Assembly (NCBI RefSeq): GCF_900107775.1
Contig: NZ_FNRF01000006.1
Location: 124,001-188,000 of the forward strand
Reading direction: 5' to 3'
DNA length: 64,000 nucleotides
DNA from: Xylanibacter ruminicola
Lineage (GTDB): Bacteria > Bacteroidota > Bacteroidia > Bacteroidales > Bacteroidaceae
Positions 1 through 9,304 of the stretch are shown here, in pieces. The notes beneath the pieces were generated by a model. The model had not been told where the DNA came from and made no database searches. It worked only from the letters and a program-made list of their open reading frames with translations. Within the stretch, counting starts at the first letter, position 1; each line of letters opens with the position of its first letter. The translations under genes and the position numbers were made by a program.

Positions 1-212
1 CCGGTGCTGGCATACCCAAGGAGCACCAGGGGAAAGTATTCGACCGCTTTGTAAAGCTGAACGATTTTGTACAGGGCACCGGTCTGGGCCTGAGCATCTG
101 CAAGCTTATTGCCGACAACAGCGGTGGTGAGATTGGCGTTACATCCGAAGGCAAGGATTGTGGCTCTACCTTTTGGGTATGGATTCCATGTAAACAAGAA
201 ATTACAGAATGA
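1..212 (+). CDS. Sensor histidine kinase, C-terminal end only (5' end outside window)
   Basis: Reading frame 3 is open from base 3 to the TGA at 210-212 and encodes the last 69 residues of a GHKL-type histidine kinase ATPase domain. The D-x-G-x-G box survives as GAGIP at the edge, followed by an F-box (FDRFVKLND) and the G2 box [10 protein letters not shown]. The protein ends shortly after the WVWIP strand typical of these kinases, so no receiver domain follows. It is nearly the same, in protein and DNA, as the end of the kinase at 3005-5740, so it is the first of three tandem paralogues. Its stop overlaps the next start by four bases (ATGA), which suggests translational coupling. Sensor region and substrate cannot be judged from this fragment. 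Confidence 0.9.
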   Translation, partial: GAGIPKEHQGKVFDRFVKLNDFVQGTGLGLSICKLIADNSGGEIGVTSEGKDCGSTFWVWIPCKQEITE

Positions 213-2986
213 TTATGAATAGATTTAAAATATTTGCACTACTTCTGGCATGCCACTTGTCATTAGGCATCGCATCTGCTCAGAAAGATAGCATCATTGT
301 ATACAATGACCAGCGACCACTGGTGTATGAGGATGCCTGGGACCTGTGGCCCTACGTCTTCCTGAACGAGAACGGCGAACCTGATGGTTATAACGTCGAC
401 CTTTTGAAGATGATTTTCAAAGAGCTCGATATTCCATACATCATCAGACTACGCCCTACCCTAGAAGCACAGAAAGACCTGAAAGAACATAAGTCGGACC
501 TGATGTTGAGAATGGATGCCGACTTTGCCCGCAATAACTCTTCATACGGAAAAACCATTGTACAGATATTCACCCATAGTCTGGTAACCCCAAAAAGTCA
601 GGCTATCCATGCCCAGTCTGGTAAGGACCTGACCGACTACTCCATCATTGTACATGAAGGCAGTTTCAGTCACCATAAACTGATTGATAACGGATGGGCC
701 AAGGAAATCATTCCCTTCGACGACATGAAGGAAGCTATACAAACGGTAAGTTCTGAAAACAAGGGTGTGATACTCTGGAACTCCATGTCGCTGAAGTGGC
801 TGATGATGAAGTACCATACCGATAACCTAGAACTCACTCCATTCGACTTCCCATACGGCGAATATAAGTTCTTTGCCAACGACCACCATCTGTTGGAACA
901 GCTGGATAGCGTTTACTCGAAACTGCGCGCCAACGACCAGCTGACTGCAATCCAGAACAAGTGGTTCTACCCAGAGCGCCAGGAATCGGGTATCCCATCA
1001 TGGATCTGGGATTGGATCAAGTTCTTTGCCATTCTGGCTTTGGCCGTTATCATGTACTACGCCTTCTTCAAGATTCGCGAACGCCAGATGACAAAGAAAA
1101 TCTTGAAGGAAAATGAACGTCTGTCGTTGGTAATGCGTACCAGTAACGTAAAGTTCTGTACTTACGATGTTGCCTCACAGAATTTTGTGATGATGGATTC
1201 GGCAGGTTATCCCGAGCGCAACTACTCGCTACTGGAGTTCTCACACCGATTTGATCCTAACGACTTTACCCAACTTACCGAAGGTTTGCGCATGGTTATC
1301 GAGGAGAAAGTACCTACCTGTACCCTGCAGCTCAAGGAATACGAGAACGACCTGATTCATAGCAACAACTACACAGCAACCCTATCGGTATTGCGACGCG
1401 ATAAGCACAAAAAGCCATCAATCATCATCTGTTCGAAAACCGATACTACACAGGAGCGCATGCGCCAGCAGCTCATCAAGGAGTCGATGCTACGCTATCA
1501 ATCGCTGTTTAACTCGGCTATGGTTGATATGGTGTACTATGATGCCGATGGACATATCACCGACATGAACTCCAAATCACTTGCCGCAGTAGGAGTTGAC
1601 ATAGAAACAATCAGAAAACAGCACATCACGCTATCCGATGTGCTGGGTATAGAAGATCTGGATCTCGACGACCTAGAAATCTTCTATGCCACACAGATAT
1701 TTAACGGACCTGGCGATGGGCGTACACTGAACAATCTGTTGAAACGCGACAAGCTATACTACGAGTTGCAGGTAATGCCTATCCGCGATAAGAATGGTAA
1801 GCGCATCGGGTTCTTCGGTTCAGGACGTAATGTTACCGAGGTAGCCCACTCGTACCGACAGCTACAGGAAAACACCAACGAACTACAAGAGGTTCAGGAC
1901 GAGGTTACCAGCTATGTGCGTAACATCGACTATGTGCTGGCTGTAGGAGGCATCAGTCTGGCCAAGTACCACCTCGACACGCATACGTTGACCGTGTTCA
2001 GCGAGATTAATCACGAAAAATATTCGCTTACCCAAACCAGGGCATTGGCATTCATCGCCCCCTCATCGGAGAAACAGGCACTGCGCATACTGAACAAGAT
2101 GGATAATAAGCAGCCTGGCAGTCTGCGAGCAGAAATCAAAACCTGCATCAGGCGCAAGGACCGCGTTACCCTTCACCTGCAGTTTAACTTTGTGCCCACC
2201 TACAAAGATGGACAGATAGTGGAATACTTCGGACTGATTCGTGACATCAGCGATATCAAGGCCGTGGAGGAGAAACTAGCATTGGAGTCGGTTCGTGCCC
2301 AGGAGGTTGAAACGGTAAAGAACGCCTTCCTGCACAACATGAGCCACGAGATACGTACACCATTGAATACGGTAGTAGGATTCTCCGAGCTGTTTGAAAT
2401 GGATCACTCGCCTGAAGACGAGGCTGTATTTATCAATGAGATTAAGGAGAGCTCGGCCTCGCTGCTCAAACTGATCAACGACATTCTGTTCCTGTCGCGA
2501 CTGGATGCCGGCATGATTACCATCTCGCCTCAGCCCATCGATCTGGCCAGCATCTTCGAGGGCCGTTGCTCATCTGTATGGGACAACCACAGGCAACCAG
2601 GCGTAGAGTATATTGCACAGAATCCGTTTAAGCGATTGATAGTTGAGATTGATGAGCCCAATGTATCGATGATTCTCAACAAGATACTCACTAATGCCAT
2701 ACAACACACCACCTCGGGATCTGTATTGGCACGCTATGAGTTTATTGCCGACAGACTGATTGTATCGGTAGAAGATACTGGTTGCGGTATTAAGCAGGAG
2801 GATCTTGAGCACATTTTCGACCGTTTTGTAACTGGTGCCAACAATGGTGCCGGTCTGGGTCTCAGCATCTGCCATGAGCTGGTAGAGTATATGGGCGGAC
2901 AGATAGAGCTTAAATCTACCGAAGGCAAGGGCACCATGGTGTGGTTCTCGATACCATGTAAGCTGATAGAAATGGAACGTCGTTAA
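209..2986 (+). CDS. Membrane sensor histidine kinase with periplasmic SBP_bac_3 sensor and PAS domains
   Basis: 925 residues. A signal peptide ([16 protein letters not shown]) leads into a periplasmic type-3 substrate-binding-like domain (about 30-255), containing the [13 protein letters not shown] motif of amino-acid-binding proteins. One membrane helix follows near 265-290, then a cytoplasmic region with two PAS-like segments (about 425-560 and 590-690). The H-box is SHEIRTPL with the phosphoacceptor at His713, and the GHKL ATPase has N-box NAIQHT, DTGCGI and AGLGLSIC. There is no receiver domain, and no response regulator gene lies in the window. Family knowledge: such kinases (EvgS/BvgS-like input) sense small periplasmic ligands; the ligand here is unknown. 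ATG209 is used because it overlaps the previous stop; ATG215 is an alternative. Confidence 0.93.
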   Translation: MIMNRFKIFALLLACHLSLGIASAQKDSIIVYNDQRPLVYEDAWDLWPYVFLNENGEPDGYNVDLLKMIFKELDIPYIIRLRPTLEAQKDLKEHKSDLMLRMDADFARNNSSYGKTIVQIFTHSLVTPKSQAIHAQSGKDLTDYSIIVHEGSFSHHKLIDNGWAKEIIPFDDMKEAIQTVSSENKGVILWNSMSLKWLMMKYHTDNLELTPFDFPYGEYKFFANDHHLLEQLDSVYSKLRANDQLTAIQNKWFYPERQESGIPSWIWDWIKFFAILALAVIMYYAFFKIRERQMTKKILKENERLSLVMRTSNVKFCTYDVASQNFVMMDSAGYPERNYSLLEFSHRFDPNDFTQLTEGLRMVIEEKVPTCTLQLKEYENDLIHSNNYTATLSVLRRDKHKKPSIIICSKTDTTQERMRQQLIKESMLRYQSLFNSAMVDMVYYDADGHITDMNSKSLAAVGVDIETIRKQHITLSDVLGIEDLDLDDLEIFYATQIFNGPGDGRTLNNLLKRDKLYYELQVMPIRDKNGKRIGFFGSGRNVTEVAHSYRQLQENTNELQEVQDEVTSYVRNIDYVLAVGGISLAKYHLDTHTLTVFSEINHEKYSLTQTRALAFIAPSSEKQALRILNKMDNKQPGSLRAEIKTCIRRKDRVTLHLQFNFVPTYKDGQIVEYFGLIRDISDIKAVEEKLALESVRAQEVETVKNAFLHNMSHEIRTPLNTVVGFSELFEMDHSPEDEAVFINEIKESSASLLKLINDILFLSRLDAGMITISPQPIDLASIFEGRCSSVWDNHRQPGVEYIAQNPFKRLIVEIDEPNVSMILNKILTNAIQHTTSGSVLARYEFIADRLIVSVEDTGCGIKQEDLEHIFDRFVTGANNGAGLGLSICHELVEYMGGQIELKSTEGKGTMVWFSIPCKLIEMERR

Positions 2987-3004
2987 AACAGAAACTTATT
3001 GAAC

Positions 3005-5740
3005 ATGACAAAAAAGATATTCATACTCGCTATTACCAGTTTGCTTGCCATATGCCACGTGCAGCAAGCAAAGGCCAAATATATACGTGAATATACCACC
3101 GAAAATCCACTGATTATTGTGAGCGACTGGGAGTTTCCGCCTTATGAGTTCAGAAACGACATGGGCGAACCCGATGGCTATAATGTTGAGGTACTGAACC
3201 TGATATTAGACAAACTGGGTATCCCGCACAAGTTTGTGATGAAAGAGTGGTACCAGTGTACAGAGACCTTCGACAAACACGAAGCCGACCTGATCCACTG
3301 TCTGAAGTTCAAATACGACCGTCCTCCCTTCGAGTACACCCAGAACATGATTACCTATTATAAAGTAAGGGCTGTGCGACTGAAGGGCACCCGTCCGCTC
3401 CGACGCATCAGTCAGCTTACCAAGGACGACACTCTGACTCTGAAGAAGAACGACTATGTGGACTTGAAGGTAGCCGAACAGAAGAGCAAGCCGTTTAGGG
3501 TAGAATACCATTCACCCCGCGAGGCCCTGATGGGTATCCGAAGTGGCAAGTACAAGTACTACATGTGGGGCGAACAGCCACTGATGATGAAGGTTAAGGA
3601 GCTGAACATCGATGATGTTGAGTTTGATGAGACCGACATCCCTGCTGGCGAGCTACGTATCATCGGCTACGATAAGGAACTGATTCATGCTATCGACGAT
3701 ACATTTGCACGTATGGAGCAGTCGGGAGATATTGAGAGGATATACGACAGGTGGTTCCATCCAGAGAATGTACACAACGATGCCTCACCCATGACACTCA
3801 TTCTGCTGGTTGGCATCATCGCGGCAGCCATCTTCTTCCTGCTATTCAGTCAGGTGATGCGTATCCGTGTACGAAAGGCTGTTGAGAAATCTGTTGACCT
3901 GAACGAGATGATGCATAAAGCACTGAGTTCTGGTAGATATTATGTGATAGAGTTCGACATCCAGACGCAATGGTTGAAAAACAGATATGGCGACATGCTA
4001 CCCGAAGAAGGTATGAGTCATGCCGTGTTTATGGAACGCCTACCCGAAGAAGAGAAAGGTAAATTCAGCGAAGCCATGCGAATGATGAGTCAAGGGCACA
4101 AGGATCTGGGCTACCTGAAACGCCGTTACAACAGAGGCACCATTGACCAGCCCGACTGGCATTGGATTGAGGGACATGCCGTAGTAGAATATGATGAGGA
4201 CAAGCCACGCTACATCATTACCTCGTTCAGGGATTACACCAACGAGGTACAAGAGGAGCGCATGAACGAAGAGATTGCCAGCAAATACAAGAACATGTTC
4301 GAGTATGGCTTGATAGCCATGTCGTTCTATGACAAGGATGGAAAACTGATTGACGTGAACCGTCGCATGGCCGACCTCTGCGAGTTTGACAAGGATGGCG
4401 AGGAATTCTTCCGCCAGATGAACCTGTTCGAAGTTCCCCTGGTAAAAGGTCTGTACCACAAAGGCGACAAAGAGAACTTCCACGTTTGTCAGCGCATGTT
4501 CTATCCCGAGATTGGCATCTACAAGTATATCGAGATTAAGGTACGCCCAACATTCGATGAGAATGGCGAGATGCAGTTCTACGTGGTAACGGCCCGCGAT
4601 ATGACAGCCGAACGACACCTATATCTGGAACAGCATAGGCACGATACCGAAATTCGTAAAGCTACCGAGAATATTAAGACCTACGAGAACCAGCTGGGTT
4701 ATCTGCTTGAAACCTGTAAGATGTTTGTTTGGACATTCGACTTGAAAGAGGGACTCATCCACTTCAGTTATAGTGGTCGCAAAACCGACTATACCAAGAC
4801 TCTGGATGAATTCTATGGAGGCGTAACTGACGAGTTTAGCGAAAATGCACTCAAGGATGCTATGGCAACAATTGCCCAAGCTAAGCCATACAACCAGACC
4901 ATCCACTTCAAGTACACCGTTATCAACCCTAATCCTGTATGGTATGCCATCAGCGGTATTCCTAGTTTCGATGAGAATGGAAAGGTATATCAGTATTTTG
5001 GTGTGGCTCGTAACATCGACACCCTGATGGAAGCTCAGCAGAAACTGAAGGACGAGACCCTGCTCGCTGAGGAATCAGGTAAGATGAAGGCTGCCTTCCT
5101 GGCTAATATGACCCATGAGATACGTACCCCACTGAATGCCATTGTGGGATTCAGCGATCTGCTGCCAGTGGTTGAGGAACATAGCGAGCGTATGGAGTTT
5201 ATCCGCATTATCCGCAACAACTGCGACATGCTGATGCGACTCATCAACGATATCCTCGAAGCATCTAACGTGGGACAGGCATTGGCTATCAAACCTGAAC
5301 AGGTTGATTTTGCCAAGGTGTTCGATGATATCTGTCAGACATTGGCCCAGCGTGTAGATGAAGCAGGCGTACAATTCATCAAGGATAACCCATACGACAC
5401 CTTCCCTGCCACACTCGACAAGGGGCGCATACAGCAGGTACTTACCAACTTTACCACCAACGCCATCAAGTATACCCACGAGGGACACATCAAGGTGGGC
5501 TATCGCGAGCAGGATGGTGGCATCTACTTCTACTGCGAGGATACAGGTGCTGGTATCCCCAAGGACAAGCAGGCAGCTGTGTTTGAGCGTTTTGTAAAGC
5601 TGAACGACTTTGTACAGGGTACTGGTTTAGGATTGAGTATCTGTAAGGCTATCGCCGAACGATGCGAAGGAAAGATTGGTGTTGACTCAGAAGGTGAAGG
5701 TCATGGTTCTACCTTCTGGATGTGGATACCAAGGAAATAA
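3005..5740 (+). CDS. Membrane sensor histidine kinase with periplasmic SBP_bac_3 sensor and PAS domains (paralogue)
   Basis: 911 residues from ATG3005; a TTG six bases upstream is possible but unlikely. The architecture matches the preceding gene: signal peptide (IFILAITSLLAICHVQQAKA), type-3 solute-binding-like sensor (about 30-255, motif [12 protein letters not shown]), a membrane helix near 265-290, PAS-like segments, and H-box THEIRTPL with His704. The GHKL domain has N-box NAIKYT, DTGAGI and GTGLGLSIC, and there is no receiver domain. The gap from the preceding kinase is 18 bases, so the three kinases form one transcription unit. The C-terminal ATPase is closer to the truncated kinase at 1-212 than to the middle one. 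A strong hairpin terminator follows directly. Ligand and cognate regulator are unknown. Confidence 0.93.
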   Translation: MTKKIFILAITSLLAICHVQQAKAKYIREYTTENPLIIVSDWEFPPYEFRNDMGEPDGYNVEVLNLILDKLGIPHKFVMKEWYQCTETFDKHEADLIHCLKFKYDRPPFEYTQNMITYYKVRAVRLKGTRPLRRISQLTKDDTLTLKKNDYVDLKVAEQKSKPFRVEYHSPREALMGIRSGKYKYYMWGEQPLMMKVKELNIDDVEFDETDIPAGELRIIGYDKELIHAIDDTFARMEQSGDIERIYDRWFHPENVHNDASPMTLILLVGIIAAAIFFLLFSQVMRIRVRKAVEKSVDLNEMMHKALSSGRYYVIEFDIQTQWLKNRYGDMLPEEGMSHAVFMERLPEEEKGKFSEAMRMMSQGHKDLGYLKRRYNRGTIDQPDWHWIEGHAVVEYDEDKPRYIITSFRDYTNEVQEERMNEEIASKYKNMFEYGLIAMSFYDKDGKLIDVNRRMADLCEFDKDGEEFFRQMNLFEVPLVKGLYHKGDKENFHVCQRMFYPEIGIYKYIEIKVRPTFDENGEMQFYVVTARDMTAERHLYLEQHRHDTEIRKATENIKTYENQLGYLLETCKMFVWTFDLKEGLIHFSYSGRKTDYTKTLDEFYGGVTDEFSENALKDAMATIAQAKPYNQTIHFKYTVINPNPVWYAISGIPSFDENGKVYQYFGVARNIDTLMEAQQKLKDETLLAEESGKMKAAFLANMTHEIRTPLNAIVGFSDLLPVVEEHSERMEFIRIIRNNCDMLMRLINDILEASNVGQALAIKPEQVDFAKVFDDICQTLAQRVDEAGVQFIKDNPYDTFPATLDKGRIQQVLTNFTTNAIKYTHEGHIKVGYREQDGGIYFYCEDTGAGIPKDKQAAVFERFVKLNDFVQGTGLGLSICKAIAERCEGKIGVDSEGEGHGSTFWMWIPRK

Positions 5741-5748
5741 AAACAATA

Positions 5749-5774
5749 AAGCCCTCGCCATTTAGCGAGGGCTT
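5749..5774. terminator. Bidirectional intrinsic terminator between kinase cluster and nhaD
   Basis: A perfect 10-bp stem AAGCCCTCGC / GCGAGGGCTT with a six-base loop, flanked by A-rich and T-rich sequence on the two sides. It lies between two convergent genes and can serve both. Confidence 0.9.
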
Positions 5775-5779
5775 ATTAT

Positions 5780-7111
5780 TTAGAAGAACAATGCTCTTTC
5801 AACCCAGTAAGTAAGAATACCTGCCAGATAACCTACAAAAGCCACCCAGGTAATCTTCTTCATATACCAGCCAAAGGTAATCTTCTCCAGGCCCATCACA
5901 ACCACGCCTGCAGCCGATCCGATGATAAGCATTGAACCGCCCACACCAGCACAGTAGGCCAGCAACTGCCAGAAGATACCATCGATAGCCATATCGCCAG
6001 TAGCAGCTACGGGATACATACCCATACATCCTGCTACCAGAGGCACGTTATCAACAATCGAAGAGAGTACACCAATAATACCTGTTACCAGGAAGTGATT
6101 ACCCTCGAAAGTGGTATCAAGCACACCACCCAGCATGGTGAGTACGCCAACCTCCTGCAGTACGGCTACTGCCATCAGGATACCTAGGAAGAACATAATG
6201 GTAGACAGGTCGATACGCGACAGCAGATCGCTTACACGCTTGGCCATGGTGTCATCATCAGAGGCACTGTAATGGAAGATTTCTGTAACTGTCCAGAGCA
6301 GACCCAGCACAAGCAGGATGCCCATGAATGGAGGCAGATGGGTAATCGTTTTGAAGATGGGCACGAAGCACAGACCGCCAACTCCCAGCCAGAAGATGAT
6401 GTCGCGCTGCGACTTGGTAAAGGTGCTGACATCGGCCTTTGGCAGATTCTGCTCCTTATCAAACTTGCCTTCCAACTGATACTGCAGGATAAAGGCTGGT
6501 ACCAGCATAGAAATCAGCGATGGGATAAAGATTTCGGTCAGCACTCCCTGAGTAGTAATAACGCCCTTGATCCAGAGCATGATGGTGGTTACATCGCCAA
6601 TAGGCGAGAATGCACCTCCCGAGTTTGCCGAGATAACTACCAGAGCAGCATAAATCAATCGGTCGTTACGACTCTGAACCAGCTTACGCAGCACCATAAT
6701 CATCACGATAGATGTTGTTAAGTTATCAAGAATAGCCGAAAGGAAGAAGGTCATAAAGGCCATTCGCCACATCAGCTTACGCTTAGAGCGTGTCTTTAAT
6801 GTATCGCGAACAAAGTTAAAACCACCGTTTGAATCTACTATCTCAACGATGGTCATGGCACCCATCAGGAAGAACAGGGTACCAGCGGCATCGCCCAAAT
6901 GATGTTCGATAACCTCGGATATGTGGTGCATCACATCACCACCTAATAAGCTGGGATAATACGACGTAGGATCGAGCATAAGCAGTGTCCAGCACAGCAC
7001 ACACATCAGCAGCGCAATAGCCGCTTTATTTACTTTTGTCAGGCTCTCAAGAGCTATACAAAGATAGCCTATACAGAACACAACGACAATCAAAATTGTT
7101 AATGTTGACAT
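5780..7111 (-). CDS. nhaD: NhaD-type sodium:proton antiporter
   Basis: 443 residues, very hydrophobic, with about eleven to twelve predicted membrane helices and no soluble domain. It belongs to the ion-transporter superfamily (ArsB/NhaD/CitM fold). Diagnostic segments include FLMGAMTIVEIVDSNGGF near residues 80-98, ILDNLTTSIVM near 127-137, SANSGGAFSPIGDVTTIML near 163-181 and the repeated ...SSIVDNVPLVAG segment in the second half. The two pseudo-symmetric D-N and G-G motifs are those expected in the ion path. The predicted role is Na+(Li+)/H+ exchange at the inner membrane for sodium and pH homeostasis. It is a single gene with its own promoter at 7154-7185. Ion specificity cannot be read from sequence. 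Confidence 0.9.
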   Translation of the reverse strand: MSTLTILIVVVFCIGYLCIALESLTKVNKAAIALLMCVLCWTLLMLDPTSYYPSLLGGDVMHHISEVIEHHLGDAAGTLFFLMGAMTIVEIVDSNGGFNFVRDTLKTRSKRKLMWRMAFMTFFLSAILDNLTTSIVMIMVLRKLVQSRNDRLIYAALVVISANSGGAFSPIGDVTTIMLWIKGVITTQGVLTEIFIPSLISMLVPAFILQYQLEGKFDKEQNLPKADVSTFTKSQRDIIFWLGVGGLCFVPIFKTITHLPPFMGILLVLGLLWTVTEIFHYSASDDDTMAKRVSDLLSRIDLSTIMFFLGILMAVAVLQEVGVLTMLGGVLDTTFEGNHFLVTGIIGVLSSIVDNVPLVAGCMGMYPVAATGDMAIDGIFWQLLAYCAGVGGSMLIIGSAAGVVVMGLEKITFGWYMKKITWVAFVGYLAGILTYWVERALFF

Positions 7112-7153
7112 TTTTGTTTAGAATACTTTTAATTATTGTTTTGAATTTGGCTG

Positions 7154-7185
7154 CAAAGGTACGAATAAGTGAGAAGAAAACCAAA
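7154..7185 (-). promoter_or_regulatory. Promoter for nhaD
   Basis: Minus strand: -7 box TACCTTTG (7154-7161) and -33 box TTTG (7182-7185), separated by 20 bases. It lies 42 bases from the start codon. The -33 box is inside a 24-base direct repeat. Confidence 0.8.
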
Positions 7186-7263
7186 TATTATTTGAGTTTT
7201 CTCGAACGGAAGTACCTTAGAGCGAAGCTCAGAGGTAATAATAAGTGAGAAGAAAACCAAATA
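7154..7263. repeat. Duplicated promoter-bearing sequence (34-bp units, 76-bp offset)
   Basis: 7154-7187 and 7230-7263 match at 31 of 34 bases, including an exact 24-base stretch (7164-7187 and 7240-7263). The left copy is a good minus-strand promoter; the right copy has the same layout but its -7 box reads TACCTCTG. The right copy's box is also one arm of an imperfect palindrome, TACCTTAGAGC-GAA-GCTCAGAGGTA (7213-7237). Confidence 0.9.
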
Positions 7264-7275
7264 AAACGAGAAAAG

Positions 7276-7307
7276 TTTGTTGCTTAGCGAAAAAGTTTGT
7301 ATATTTG
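7276..7307 (+). promoter_or_regulatory. Promoter for the unknown-function gene at 7316
   Basis: TTTG (7276-7279), 20 bases, TATATTTG (7300-7307). The start codon at 7316 is only eight bases after the -7 box, so the transcript should have almost no leader. Confidence 0.85.
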
Positions 7308-7315
7308 CACTCCAT

Positions 7316-7921
7316 ATGAACAACGAACTGAATAATGAAGTAAAGTGGAGTGACAACGTGGTACTGGTAGATGCAGACTACGTTGACACTGTGGCATTTA
7401 ATCTCATTGTGAACTTCGAGCGCATGATTGGAAGACGCATACCACAGGCTGATATCGCCAAGTGGCTCGACTGCGTGGCACTCGATGGCGGTGTGAGAGA
7501 GGGCGAGAACGAGATACAGGTAATCCTGATTCACCAGAAGGACCAGCAGCAGATGAAAAACTTCGTACCAGGAAACTATGCTAACGACTTGAGCGAAAAG
7601 GCTTTCAAGGATCATCTGGGCGAGTTTACCATCAATGCCTACCAGCCCGAAGGGTTTGCCAAGACAGGTGATTTCTTTGGCGAGGTACTCGAACTGGTCT
7701 GCGCCCAGAAGAACATTAAGCGCCTGATGGTGATTCCAAATGCCGAAGATGCCTCTATATATAATAAGGTACGCGAGACGTTACGCCATGCCGACGATGA
7801 TGACAAGCGCATCACCGTGTTCAGCATGCAGCCACAAGCAGGCGGTAACTATCGTCAGGAAATCTTAGGCTACTCGCTAATGGCAGCACTCGGTATCAAA
7901 GCCGACGAGATTAAAGATTAA
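7316..7921 (+). CDS. Conserved protein of unknown function (Bacteroidales-type)
   Basis: 201 residues, acidic, with no signal peptide or membrane segment, so cytoplasmic. I do not recognise a catalytic motif. The N-terminal half (DNVVLVDADYVDTVAFNLIV, and IGRRIPQADIAKWLDCVALD) looks like an alpha/beta fold. The second half contains LVCAQKNIKRLMVIPNAED and a closing EILGYSLMAALGIKADEIKD segment. I recall similar short proteins annotated only as a DUF in Prevotella/Bacteroides, but cannot confirm the family. ATG7316 is chosen because the in-frame upstream codons would lie inside the promoter. It stands alone between divergent nhaD and the downstream dehydrogenase. Function not assigned. Confidence 0.8.
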   Translation: MNNELNNEVKWSDNVVLVDADYVDTVAFNLIVNFERMIGRRIPQADIAKWLDCVALDGGVREGENEIQVILIHQKDQQQMKNFVPGNYANDLSEKAFKDHLGEFTINAYQPEGFAKTGDFFGEVLELVCAQKNIKRLMVIPNAEDASIYNKVRETLRHADDDDKRITVFSMQPQAGGNYRQEILGYSLMAALGIKADEIKD

Positions 7922-7939
7922 AGATTAAAGGCCTCGATT

Positions 7940-8004
7940 AAGTGAGAGCAAAGCCAAGCTTGCTTGAGCTATGCCGAACGTGAGAGGGCTCAATACGAAG
8001 TATT
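7940..8004. repeat. Intergenic repeat-like sequence with small palindromes
   Basis: The gap before the dehydrogenase holds a G/C-richer block including CAAGCTTG and TTGAGCTATGCC, then AATAC-GAA-GTATT (7992-8004). The AGCTATGC wording recurs near 60049 at the end of lpxB and resembles short dispersed repeats I associate with Prevotella intergenic regions. No recognisable -33/-7 promoter is present in this gap. Confidence 0.4.
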
Positions 8005-8025
8005 AACATTAAAAATTATAGGACT

Positions 8026-9264
8026 ATGGCAAAAGTATTAATGATTGGCGCTGGTGGCGTGGCTACCGTTGCAGCGTTTAAGATTGCTCAGAACGCTGAC
8101 GTGTTTACAGAGTTTATGATTGCTAGTCGCCGTAAGGCTAAGTGTGATAAGATTGTGGAGGATATCCACAAAGCTGGATATAAAATGGATATTAAGACCG
8201 CTCAGGTTGATGCTGATGATGTAGAGCAGCTCAAGGTGCTGTTCAACGACTTCAAGCCCGAGCTGGTTATCAACCTGGCCCTGCCCTATCAGGACCTGAC
8301 AATTATGGATGCCTGCTTGGCTTGCGGTTGCAACTATCTTGATACAGCCAACTACGAGCCAAAGGACGAGGCTCACTTTGAGTACTCATGGCAGTGGGCT
8401 TATCGCGAGCGCTTCGAGAAGGCTGGCCTGACAGCTATCTTGGGTTGCGGTTTCGACCCAGGTGTAACTTCTATCTATACCGCCTATGCAGCCAAGCACC
8501 ACTTCAAGGAGATTCAGTATCTGGATATTGTTGACTGTAACGCTGGCGACCACCACAAGGCTTTCGCTACCAACTTCAACCCAGAGATCAACATCCGCGA
8601 GATTACCCAGAAGGGACTGTACTGGGAAGATGGCAAGTGGGTTGAGACTGAACCTCTGGAGATTCACAAGGATCTTACCTATCCAGAGATCGGTCCTCGC
8701 GACAGCTACCTGCTGCACCACGAGGAAATCGAGAGTCTGGTTATCAACTACCCCACCATCAAGCGTGCCCGTTTCTGGATGACCTTCGGTCAGCAGTATC
8801 TGAAGCACCTCGAAGTGATTCAGAACATTGGCATGAGCCGTATCGACGAGGTAGAGTACGAGGCTCCATTGGCCGATGGTACTGGTACTGCCAAGGTAAA
8901 GATTGTACCTCTGCAGTTCCTGAAGGCTGTACTGCCTAACCCACAGGATCTGGGCGAGAACTACGAGGGTCAGACCTCTATCGGCTGCCGCATTCGTGGT
9001 ATTGGCAACGATGGTAAGGAGCATACCTATTATGTATATAACAACTGCAGCCACCGTGCCGCTTACGAGGAGACTGGTATGCAGGGTGTTAGCTACACCA
9101 CAGGTGTACCTGCAATGATTGGTGCCATGATGTTCTGCAAGGGTCTTTGGAACACCCCAGGCGTTCACAACGTAGAGGAGTTCGATCCCGATCCATTCAT
9201 GGAGCAGCTCAACAAGCAGGGCCTGCCTTGGCATGAGATCCACGATGGCGACTTGGAATTATAA
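8026..9264 (+). CDS. Saccharopine dehydrogenase-family protein, probable carboxynorspermidine synthase
   Basis: 412 residues. An N-terminal Rossmann nucleotide-binding motif, GAGGVATVAAFKIA (residues 7-20), is followed by the saccharopine dehydrogenase NADP domain and a C-terminal catalytic domain (about 130-390). Family knowledge: the bacterial LYS1-like members of this length reductively condense aspartate semialdehyde with a diamine to give carboxynorspermidine or carboxyspermidine, the alternative polyamine route described for Vibrio and gut Bacteroidetes. The usual partner, carboxy(nor)spermidine decarboxylase, is not in the window, although asd, which makes the aspartate-semialdehyde substrate, is (26831). 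Start ATG8026 gives the typical MAKVLMIGAGG beginning. recA follows after 40 bases with no terminator, so co-transcription is likely. Confidence 0.85.
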   Translation: MAKVLMIGAGGVATVAAFKIAQNADVFTEFMIASRRKAKCDKIVEDIHKAGYKMDIKTAQVDADDVEQLKVLFNDFKPELVINLALPYQDLTIMDACLACGCNYLDTANYEPKDEAHFEYSWQWAYRERFEKAGLTAILGCGFDPGVTSIYTAYAAKHHFKEIQYLDIVDCNAGDHHKAFATNFNPEINIREITQKGLYWEDGKWVETEPLEIHKDLTYPEIGPRDSYLLHHEEIESLVINYPTIKRARFWMTFGQQYLKHLEVIQNIGMSRIDEVEYEAPLADGTGTAKVKIVPLQFLKAVLPNPQDLGENYEGQTSIGCRIRGIGNDGKEHTYYVYNNCSHRAAYEETGMQGVSYTTGVPAMIGAMMFCKGLWNTPGVHNVEEFDPDPFMEQLNKQGLPWHEIHDGDLEL

Positions 9265-9304
9265 TCAATTATAAATAATAACTCATCAAATAGTAAAACT
9301 AACT

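Noticed and set aside
8386..9243. 285-codon minus-strand frame
   Set aside because: Antisense shadow of the saccharopine dehydrogenase-family gene.
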